A stretch of 63,158 nt of DNA from Bacteriovoracaceae bacterium UBA7317. GTDB lineage: Bacteria; Bdellovibrionota; Bacteriovoracia; Bacteriovoracales; Bacteriovoracaceae. The stretch is taken from positions 8,504 to 71,661 of the forward strand of contig DKQD01000020.1 in assembly GCA_002474345.1 (NCBI GenBank), in the 5' to 3' direction. Of the stretch, positions 44,787 through 51,673 are shown in pieces (the first letter of the stretch is position 1; every line of letters starts with the position of its first letter). The position numbers were made by a program, and so were the translations under genes. The notes under the pieces are model-generated. The model was given only the letters and a program-made list of their open reading frames with translations, searched no databases and was not told the origin of the DNA.

Positions 44787-45558
44787 GATAAAAATCTCAG
44801 TTGCAATTATAACATATAATGAAGAAGATAATATCACTCGTTGCCTCCAATCAGTCAAAGGCATTGCAGATGAAATCGTAGTGATTGACTCTCATTCAGA
44901 CGACAAAACAGTTCAAATTTCAGAAAAACTTGGCGCGAGAGTTATAAAAAGACCTTTTCCAGGGCATATCGAGCAAAAAAACTTTGCTATCGACCAAACT
45001 CAGTATGAATGGGTTTTATCTATTGATGCCGACGAAGTCTTGAGTCAGGACCTAAAAAACTCAATAAAAAATATTAAAAAGCTAGGCCCTAAACCTAGTT
45101 TTTATGGTTTCTGCTTTAATAGACTCACAAATTACGCCGGTGTATGGGTCAAACATTGTGGTTGGTACCCAGACAAGAAACTACGGTTATTTCATAAAAA
45201 CCACGCTCGGTGGGCAGGTATGAACCCCCATGACATTATTGAGATGAAACCAAACTCTCAGACGGGCTTTTTGGATGGTGACCTCCTTCACTATAGCTAT
45301 AACTCAATTTCAGACCATGTGAACCAGACCAATAAATTCACCACCATAGCAGCAAAGGCAGCTTACAAAAAGGGTATTAAATCGAATCACTTTAAAATCT
45401 TCACAAGACCTCCTCTAAAGTTCTTGAGGGACTATTTTTGGAAAAGAGGTCTTTTTGATGGCCGCTACGGGTTTATTATTTGCCTCATCAACTCTCTTTC
45501 AGCTCTGCTCAAATACTCAAAATTAAAAGACCTTCAAGATGGAAAAAGGATTGATTAA
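44785..45558 (+). CDS. family 2 glycosyltransferase (LPS core type)
   Basis: 257 residues. GT-A fold with MIKISVAIITYNEEDNI (nucleotide-binding start), DEIVVIDSHSDDKTV, and the metal-binding DxD as SIDADEV (about 85-91). The overall pattern, including PGHIEQKNFAID and KLRLFHK, matches the WaaE/KdtX-type LPS core glucosyltransferases. It likely adds a sugar to lipooligosaccharide at the inner face of the inner membrane. The stop is directly adjacent to the next glycosyltransferase gene. AGG five bases before the start is the only ribosome-binding-like element. Confidence 0.9.
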   Translation: MIKISVAIITYNEEDNITRCLQSVKGIADEIVVIDSHSDDKTVQISEKLGARVIKRPFPGHIEQKNFAIDQTQYEWVLSIDADEVLSQDLKNSIKNIKKLGPKPSFYGFCFNRLTNYAGVWVKHCGWYPDKKLRLFHKNHARWAGMNPHDIIEMKPNSQTGFLDGDLLHYSYNSISDHVNQTNKFTTIAAKAAYKKGIKSNHFKIFTRPPLKFLRDYFWKRGLFDGRYGFIICLINSLSALLKYSKLKDLQDGKRID

Positions 45559-46542
45559 ATGAAAGTCGTTTTTTTTCACAATGTTAAACTGCCAGTTCTT
45601 AAGTATGGAGGTATAGAAAGAATCCTTTATTGGCATATGGTAGAACTGGTTAAACAAGGTCATAAAGTCGTCTATATTGGACATCCTGAAAGTCAGGTTC
45701 AAGATAAAGGTATAGAGCTCATTCCCTTTGACCCCAAAAAAGACCCAGACTTTGAACACTACCTTCCGGAAAACCTTGATATTCTCCATTTAAGTGTCAA
45801 TGCTCCCGTAAAAAGCAGTGTCCCTTACCTCATTACAGTTCATGGAAATGGTCAAATTGGAGAAGTTTTCCCCGAAAACTCCGTTTTTGTTTCTAAAAAG
45901 CATGCAGAAATCCACGGTAGTGATCAATTTATCCATAATGCCCTGGATTTAGATGAGTACCCTTATATAGGTCGGAGCAAAGATAAGCTTGAATGGAAAA
46001 AGTTTGCTTTTCTAGCAAAGGCCAGTTGGAGGGTCAAAAACCTAAACCATTGTGTAAAGGCCATCAAAGAAACCAAAAAGCACCTCGATATTCTCGGTGG
46101 AAGAACTTTTTGGCCATCCCGCTACGTAAAAAGTCACGGCCAAGTTGGAGGGGAGGAAAAACTCAAGCTCCTCTCCCAATGTGATGCCCTTCTTTTTCCT
46201 GTTCGGTGGCACGAACCTTTTGGGCTTGCCATGATAGAAGCCATGGCTCTCGGTTTACCAGTTATTGGCTCTCCCTATGGAAGCCTCCCAGAAATTATCA
46301 AGCCTAATGTTGGGGTTACATGCCAAACTTTTGAAGAATTCCAAGAGGTTGTCAATTCCCAAAGGCCTCACTTCTTTGATCCAGATGAAATCAGAGGGTA
46401 TGTTGAAGAGAGGTTTGCCATAAAAGACTACACCAGGAAGTACCTGGAGCTTTATAGGCAAGTGACTAAAAAAATTCCATTGAGTCCTTCCGCTCCAACT
46501 CTTCAAGGAGGCAAGAGGGCCGAAGACCTTTTACCTTTCTAA
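45559..46542 (+). CDS. family 4-type glycosyltransferase (GT-B)
   Basis: 327 residues. GT-B pattern: PVLKYGGIERILYWHMVELVKQGHKVVYIGH at the N-terminus (acceptor domain) and ALLFPVRWHEPFGLAMIEAMALGLPVIGSPYGSLPEII (about 210-247) with the EPFGxxxxE nucleotide-sugar motif. It starts immediately after the GT2 gene, so the two enzymes probably act in sequence on the same surface glycan. Confidence 0.9.
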   Translation: MKVVFFHNVKLPVLKYGGIERILYWHMVELVKQGHKVVYIGHPESQVQDKGIELIPFDPKKDPDFEHYLPENLDILHLSVNAPVKSSVPYLITVHGNGQIGEVFPENSVFVSKKHAEIHGSDQFIHNALDLDEYPYIGRSKDKLEWKKFAFLAKASWRVKNLNHCVKAIKETKKHLDILGGRTFWPSRYVKSHGQVGGEEKLKLLSQCDALLFPVRWHEPFGLAMIEAMALGLPVIGSPYGSLPEIIKPNVGVTCQTFEEFQEVVNSQRPHFFDPDEIRGYVEERFAIKDYTRKYLELYRQVTKKIPLSPSAPTLQGGKRAEDLLPF

Positions 46543-46708
46543 TCGATTATTTTAAAGGTCTATTAAATGTCTAGGTAAACCTAGCTATAGGGCTTATTTT
46601 AATTTTGCTTCAGGTCAACAAAATGTGTTAATAATCCTCTAGACATGACTAATGCCACCCTATATGAATGAACCATATAAATAGAAAAGGCACTTTTTGG
46701 AGGAAAAT

Positions 46709-47242
46709 ATGAAGTATTTAATACCTTTTATTCTTTTTATCTCATCAACTGTATTTGCTGCAAACAAGACTAAGCTAAATACTGCTAACTACGTCAATGT
46801 AGAAAAGTATTTAGGAACTTGGCATGAAATAGCCAGGTTACCTGTCTTTTTTCAACTAAACTGCTTTAATGCCACAGCTACTTATGACCTAATCGATGAA
46901 GAAACCATTAAAGTCACAAACAGATGTGAAACAAAAGTTTTTGGAAAGAAAAAAGTTGCCGTTGGAAAAGCTGAGCTCGTCGACAAAGTTACGAACTCTA
47001 AACTAATGGTTAGTTTTGACAGCTGGTTTAGCAGGGCCTTCCCTGAGCAAGCAAAAGGTGACTACTGGATTTTAGAGCTTGCTGATGACTACTCTTATGT
47101 TGTTGTAGGAGCTCCCTCAAGAAAATTTCTTTGGATTTTATCTAGGTCTCCTAAAATGGACCCTGGGTTTGTTAAAGAGCTAAAAGCTAAGTACAAGAAA
47201 CTTGGCTTCCCAACTCACAAAATGAAATCATACCGTAAATAA
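46709..47242 (+). CDS. blc: bacterial lipocalin (Blc-like), exported
   Basis: 177 residues from the ATG at 46709, six bases after GGAGG; an in-frame TTG four codons earlier overlaps the ribosome binding site. Signal peptide MKYLIPFILFISSTVFA ends in AxA-like VFA, so unlike E. coli Blc it lacks a lipobox. The lipocalin signature YLGTWHEIARLPVFFQ (GxW) and the later GDYWILELADDYSYVVVGAPSRKFLWILSR (third conserved region) are intact. It would bind lysolipids or fatty acids in the periplasm. A strong terminator follows. Confidence 0.9.
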   Translation: MKYLIPFILFISSTVFAANKTKLNTANYVNVEKYLGTWHEIARLPVFFQLNCFNATATYDLIDEETIKVTNRCETKVFGKKKVAVGKAELVDKVTNSKLMVSFDSWFSRAFPEQAKGDYWILELADDYSYVVVGAPSRKFLWILSRSPKMDPGFVKELKAKYKKLGFPTHKMKSYRK

Positions 47243-47271
47243 ATTAAGCTTATAAATTCGTTATTGCAAAG

Positions 47272-47295
47272 AGGGGTCTTAAGACCCCTTTTTTA
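47272..47295 (+). terminator. strong rho-independent terminator after the lipocalin gene
   Basis: A perfect 18-base palindrome, AGGGGTCTT/AAGACCCCT (47272-47289), followed by T6. About 30 bases after the lipocalin stop. Confidence 0.9.
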
Positions 47296-47380
47296 ATTGC
47301 TCAATTGAAAGTTCTTTTGCTAATAAAGGCCAAACACCTTTTATGGTCTTCAAAAACCACATTAAATAGGATTTTTTGAA

Positions 47381-47734
47381 ATGGAAAAAGCACCCATCAT
47401 GGAAACTGAAAAAGTGAAAAAGCAGAAACCAATAAATAAAAAGCAGTCCCCTAAAAAGGGGCAATGGAAATCAAAGACTGTAATATTTTTTATTGGCTTA
47501 AGTTTTGGCCTTGGTCTCTACCCTCTTTCAAAGTCGGGCCTAAATAGCGTGAAGCCCCAGCTCAACTATTATTATGGAGTGGGGATTGAGAAAACCGTGG
47601 TTATAATAGATGAGTCTTTTGATTATTTAGTGACCGCTAAAGAGGTCTTAAAAGAAAAGCTCCAAACAAAAAAAAGTGAGCTGGGCCAAAAAGAAAAAGA
47701 AAAACAGGAAAGCTTTCAAATTCCTTTGACCTAA
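47381..47734 (+). CDS. small single-TM protein with basic N-tail
   Basis: 117 residues. N-terminal basic tail (about 1-32, Lys/Gln/Pro-rich), one TM helix at about 33-52 (TVIFFIGLSFGLGLYPLSKS), then about 65 residues ending in a charged helix (KEVLKEKLQTKKSELGQKE). Orientation by the positive-inside rule puts the N-tail in the cytoplasm. No family recognised. It precedes the tiny membrane protein and AstE-like genes on the same strand. Confidence 0.6.
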   Translation: MEKAPIMETEKVKKQKPINKKQSPKKGQWKSKTVIFFIGLSFGLGLYPLSKSGLNSVKPQLNYYYGVGIEKTVVIIDESFDYLVTAKEVLKEKLQTKKSELGQKEKEKQESFQIPLT

Positions 47735-47789
47735 ATTAAGTAACTTAGCTATACTAAGGGCCTAAATAGAGAAAAGTGGACCATCTTTT

Positions 47790-47885
47790 ATGCCAAAAAG
47801 ACAGCTTTTAAAGCATATTAGGGTCATTTTTTTTACCATTTTAGCGTCACTTTTCTTGCCAATTTTTTACAAGTATAAATCATGA
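47790..47885 (+). CDS. 31-residue membrane peptide coupled to the AstE-like gene
   Basis: A short frame encoding a basic start (MPKRQLLKHIRV) and a TM-like helix (IFFTILASLFLPIFYKY). Its stop overlaps the start codon of the next gene in an ATGA, the classical coupling arrangement. The ribosome binding site (AGTGGA) is weak. It may be a real micro-protein or a leader whose translation drives the downstream gene. Confidence 0.4.
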   Translation: MPKRQLLKHIRVIFFTILASLFLPIFYKYKS

Positions 47886-49042
47886 AAAAATTCCAAAAAA
47901 AACTTATTCCGATCCGAAATCTTGCCAATGGAGATCAACAAAATATCGAAGTTCTGACTCTTAAAGGTCAAGAAGGTGGCCCAAAGGTCCATATTCAAGC
48001 AAGCGTACACGGTGCAGAAATTCAGGGAAATGCGGTTATTTACGAGCTCCTAAAAATTTTAAAAGAAAGAGATTTTAAGGGTGAGTTCGTGCTGATTCCT
48101 TGTGCAAATCCCATCGGAATCAATACAAAAAGTGGAACCACGACTCAAGGCCGTTTTAATCCCGTAACAGGTGATAATTGGAACAGAAATTATGTCGATT
48201 TATCTGGTCTTTCTCTAGAGGAAACGAATTTTGATGTCCAAAAATTTGTCGATGACATGATAAAAAAAAACATAAATCATGACCTTATCAAAGACCACTT
48301 TAAAACTTTTATTAAAAATGCATATGATTTTTACTGGGGAAATTTTTTAAAAAGAAAAGGGCCAAGCGATAATAAATTTTTAAACATAACACTTCAAAAA
48401 CTGGCCACTCAAGCAGACATTGTTTTAGACCTTCATACAGGACCTAAGGCAACCCGCTATTTGTACGCTGGTGAGTTTGAAAAATCCTCGGCCAAGCACT
48501 TTTTAACTCCCTTTTCCCTCATTATTCCCAATAAATTCGCAGGCGCCATGGACGAAGCGACCTTCATGCCGTGGCTCACTTTGGAAAAAGAATTTCAAAA
48601 AAGAGGTCAGTCTCATTCCTTTGGTTTTGAATCCTACACGCTAGAGCTTGGCAGTGAAGAAACCATAAATGAGCAAGAGGCCAAAAAGGATGCGGCCAGG
48701 ATTGTGAATTACCTTAACTTTAAGGACCTCTCACTGTCTGATCCGCCAGCGCCGGAAAACCCCACACAACACTATTGCCTTCTTAAAGACTATAAAACAA
48801 TTTACTCCCCGAAAGCTGGACTCGTTGAATTTTTAAAAAGCCCCGGGGAGGGTTTCCAAAAAGGAGACGTTTTGGCATCCTTTTTGAATCTGAGAGGAAT
48901 CGATTCCCTCGAAAAAATAAAGAAAGCGAAGACTTCTTTGGTCGCCGAAGAAGATGGCTTTGTCATCACCCACTCAACAACTTCTGTTATTCATGAGGGA
49001 ATGGAACTTTTTCAAGTTTTAACAAACCCAAAACCTTATTAA
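47882..49042 (+). CDS. AstE/aspartoacylase-family zinc carboxypeptidase-like protein
   Basis: 386 residues, M14 AstE/AspA-type. Zinc ligands are visible: ASVHGAEIQGNAV (H and E of HxxE, about 38-41), and the third ligand in VLDLHTGPKATRY (about 182-194). The catalytic acid is probably in the FGFESYTLELGSEE stretch (about 243-256). A C-terminal beta-domain of about 100 residues follows, as in succinylglutamate desuccinylase-like proteins. The substrate is probably an N-acyl amino acid or a peptide. No signal peptide. Coupled through ATGA to the tiny upstream frame. Converges on the gliding-type operon with six bases between stops. Confidence 0.88.
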   Translation: MKKFQKKLIPIRNLANGDQQNIEVLTLKGQEGGPKVHIQASVHGAEIQGNAVIYELLKILKERDFKGEFVLIPCANPIGINTKSGTTTQGRFNPVTGDNWNRNYVDLSGLSLEETNFDVQKFVDDMIKKNINHDLIKDHFKTFIKNAYDFYWGNFLKRKGPSDNKFLNITLQKLATQADIVLDLHTGPKATRYLYAGEFEKSSAKHFLTPFSLIIPNKFAGAMDEATFMPWLTLEKEFQKRGQSHSFGFESYTLELGSEETINEQEAKKDAARIVNYLNFKDLSLSDPPAPENPTQHYCLLKDYKTIYSPKAGLVEFLKSPGEGFQKGDVLASFLNLRGIDSLEKIKKAKTSLVAEEDGFVITHSTTSVIHEGMELFQVLTNPKPY

Positions 49043-49048
49043 CTCTTC

Positions 49049-50857
49049 TTAAGGCCTTTTAAAATCTTTAGAAAAGTTTAGGGGTTGTTTTACCCTCACC
49101 ACTCCTCCACCTTTTGGTTTAGGAAAGGTCATTCCTTTTAAAACCTTTGTTAAACACGTTTTTCCACTTTTGGTGAAGGCCTTTCCTTTAAAATGAAGCT
49201 TAACTTTTTTGACACTCCCAAGGGGAGAAATCAAAAAGTTGAGATTTGTTGTTGTTCCAAGAACAAATTTATTAAAGGCAAGCTCTTGCTGGTAACAAAA
49301 TTTAAATTGGTGAAGATGCTTCATAAGTATTTTTCTTATCACTTCTGGGTCTAAGGCCCCTAATAAAACGGTCCTCTTTGAAATATCTATCACTTCCTTT
49401 TTTAAATGATTCGACCCAATTTTTTTAGAAAGATTTTCTTCTTTAAAATGGGTTTTTCCTTTTAAGACACCACCTGTTTTTATTCCAAACTTTACTTTTT
49501 TTAATGTAAGGTTTGGATTTAAGGCGCCTCTTTTTCTAAGAGTTAAATCATTTCTTTTTTTCATTTGCTTTAATTTTGGCCCACCTTTTTTTAAAAAATG
49601 ATCAAAGGCCTTTTTTAATTTATTTTGATCCCTTTTTTTCTTTATAGATCCAAGTACTCTCACTTTCTTTTTTTTCATCACCTTTTTTATTATAGGCCTT
49701 GTTTTAGTTTTTGGTTTTATTATTTTTTGATTTTTTTGAGGTGGAATCAGTTGTGGTTTTTTATTTAATTTTTCGGTTTTTGGTTGAGGGTTTGAATCAT
49801 TAAAAGAAATAAGTGTCTCACTTATGATCTTTTTTTCTTTAACCTCTTCTTTTTTATAAAAAAGGTTCGCTATTAAAAAGAGAATCAGGGTTATAAAAAG
49901 ACCTACTAAAAAAACCTTTGAATCCGATTTATTAAAGGTTAAAAGTCTTGTTGGGTTAACCAATCTTTTTTCATCTTTTAAAGTTATCACCAAATGGTTA
50001 CACCCTTTTACAAAACAAACGCTCTCTCCTTTTTTAAGGGCCTCCCATTCTGTTAAGCGGTTTTCTTTTAAATTTTTTTCCTCTTTAATAGCTTTTAACT
50101 CAGGAAGAGGACGGTAAAGAATTTCGCCGTTCTTCACTTTCTTTATAAAGGGGTATTTTTCCTCCCCTTCTAAAAAAGGAATGACCAAATGGGCGGACTT
50201 TTTATTTTTTTTGCCTGTGATTTCAAGGTCACCCCTTTTAAGAGACTTCACTTCATTATAAATAAGGTTACCAGACGAATAGATTTCAATTTCTAAAAAC
50301 TCACTTTTTAACTTAACTTTTTTAAAAAGTTCATCCTCTTGAATGTCCCTATTCACCTTTTTGGTTTCAAGAAAATCAAACTCTAGTTTTTCTAAAGGAT
50401 TGGCCTGCCACTTATCAAGATTTTCAATATTTTTGACAAATTGATTTTCAAGCATTTTTAATTCATCAGGCCCTTCTTTAAAAAAAGAAGGAGGGCCATC
50501 GGACTTTTCACTTTTAACCTCTTCAATCATTTCCTCTTCATTTTTTTCTAAGATCCCTTCTATTGGGCCAAAAGTAATCATGTCCCCTTCTTTTAGACCT
50601 TTTTTAACATTACTCCTTCCATTAATTAAAAGCTCTTCATAGTGATGTAGGGGTTTTGCAAAATGATTCCCCTCTTTTGTTTTGAAAAAAATGATTTCGT
50701 AGTCCGAGTACTGCTCATTATCTAAAACCACGTCACAGTTTTTATTTTTACCGACAATAACTTGATCTTTTGTAAGCCCAAAGGAAAGCCCCCTTTTATC
50801 CTCACTAAAGATTTTAAAACTAAGGTTAATATCTTTTTTATTAATTTCTTCTCTCAT
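49049..50857 (-). CDS. FHA-TM-TonB-like protein, GltG-like
   Basis: 602 residues; last gene of the ten-gene operon. Residues about 12-105 pattern as an FHA domain (GLTKDQVIVGKNKNCDVVLDN, ELLINGRSNVKKGLKEGDMITFG). A second cytoplasmic beta-rich region (about 183-295) follows, then one TM (about 315-333, VFLVGLFITLILFLIANLF) and a Lys/Pro-rich periplasmic linker. The C-terminus (about 505-600: VIRKILMKHLHQFKFCYQQELAF ... KTCLTKVLKGMTFPKPKGG) is an AgmX/PglI-type, TonB-like domain with the paired cysteines. FHA at one end and TonB-like domain at the other is the layout of Myxococcus GltG, which links the cytoplasmic side to the envelope complex. ATGA overlap with the preceding gene. Confidence 0.8.
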   Translation of the reverse strand: MREEINKKDINLSFKIFSEDKRGLSFGLTKDQVIVGKNKNCDVVLDNEQYSDYEIIFFKTKEGNHFAKPLHHYEELLINGRSNVKKGLKEGDMITFGPIEGILEKNEEEMIEEVKSEKSDGPPSFFKEGPDELKMLENQFVKNIENLDKWQANPLEKLEFDFLETKKVNRDIQEDELFKKVKLKSEFLEIEIYSSGNLIYNEVKSLKRGDLEITGKKNKKSAHLVIPFLEGEEKYPFIKKVKNGEILYRPLPELKAIKEEKNLKENRLTEWEALKKGESVCFVKGCNHLVITLKDEKRLVNPTRLLTFNKSDSKVFLVGLFITLILFLIANLFYKKEEVKEKKIISETLISFNDSNPQPKTEKLNKKPQLIPPQKNQKIIKPKTKTRPIIKKVMKKKKVRVLGSIKKKRDQNKLKKAFDHFLKKGGPKLKQMKKRNDLTLRKRGALNPNLTLKKVKFGIKTGGVLKGKTHFKEENLSKKIGSNHLKKEVIDISKRTVLLGALDPEVIRKILMKHLHQFKFCYQQELAFNKFVLGTTTNLNFLISPLGSVKKVKLHFKGKAFTKSGKTCLTKVLKGMTFPKPKGGGVVRVKQPLNFSKDFKRP

Positions 50858-51660
50858 AAAAGGCCTCTCTCGTTTAAACCTAACCTTTCCAATCGGCTTT
50901 TTATCTCTTCACTTTCTATTGCTTTTCCTAATTTAAAATTTAAGTATTCCTTATAGGCTTTGACGTCCTCTCTTTTGGCCTCCTTTTTTTCTAATTTGTT
51001 TAATAAGTTTAAAGAGCTCTTAAATTCTTTTTTAAGAATATGGGCATAGGCCTTAGATATAATGACGCCGCTATCTTCTTCAGCGTTTGGAATTTGATAC
51101 AAATGGGATAAAGCATTAACGAAATCTCCGAACTTTAAATAGAGTTGGGCAACATTATAATGGGCGGTGAAAGAATGCTTGTCCTCTTTAAGGGCCTTTT
51201 TAAAGTTTAATAGGGCCATTTTATAATTTTTCCACTTTAGATAAATGAGCCCTTTATTATTATAGAGCTTACTTCTAAGACCTTTATTTTTTGAAGAGGT
51301 TTTCGTTAGGCCCAAAGACAGGTGGTAATAAGAAAGGTTTAATTGCCCTAATAAATAGTAACAAACGCCTAATTCATTTAAAATTTTGGTGTTTTTTGGG
51401 TCTTTTAAAACTTTTCTTTTTAAAGGGAGGAGATTTTTTTTAAAAATCCCTTTGTGGCAAGAGCTCAAATCCTTATAGGGTGAGTTTTGACTTAAATAAG
51501 GCCTTAACCTTTCATCGCTGTACCTCATGAGAGATTCCTTTCTTAAGGAGTCTTTTAATGGGTCAAGGACGACATTTCTTTTAAATTTTTGAGCGCACGA
51601 AGACATAAGTCCCATTAGAATAAGGAAGGCCCAAATCTTTTTTAATTCTATGCCTTTCAT
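50854..51660 (-). CDS. TPR lipoprotein, GltE-like
   Basis: 268 residues from 51660 (MKGIELKKIW), six bases after AAGGAG; an upstream in-frame ATG at 51693 is less likely because it lies inside the previous gene. Lipobox LMSSC. Residues about 75-215 are tetratricopeptide repeats (LNELGVCYYLLGQLNLSYYHLSLGL; LYNNKGLIYLKWKNYKMALLNFKKAL; AHYNVAQLYLKFGDFVNALSHLYQI). The lipid anchor plus TPR arrangement matches GltE, the outer-membrane lipoprotein scaffold of the gliding complex. Overlaps the GltG-like gene by an ATGA. Confidence 0.82.
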   Translation of the reverse strand: MKGIELKKIWAFLILMGLMSSCAQKFKRNVVLDPLKDSLRKESLMRYSDERLRPYLSQNSPYKDLSSCHKGIFKKNLLPLKRKVLKDPKNTKILNELGVCYYLLGQLNLSYYHLSLGLTKTSSKNKGLRSKLYNNKGLIYLKWKNYKMALLNFKKALKEDKHSFTAHYNVAQLYLKFGDFVNALSHLYQIPNAEEDSGVIISKAYAHILKKEFKSSLNLLNKLEKKEAKREDVKAYKEYLNFKLGKAIESEEIKSRLERLGLNERGLL

Positions 51661-51673
51661 CCAGAACTCCTTT

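Noticed and set aside
44787..44864. An N-terminal extension of AlkB starting at 44864
   Set aside because: It would run through the start of the divergent glycosyltransferase gene, has no AlkB similarity and no ribosome binding site; the ATG at 44786 gives the family length.
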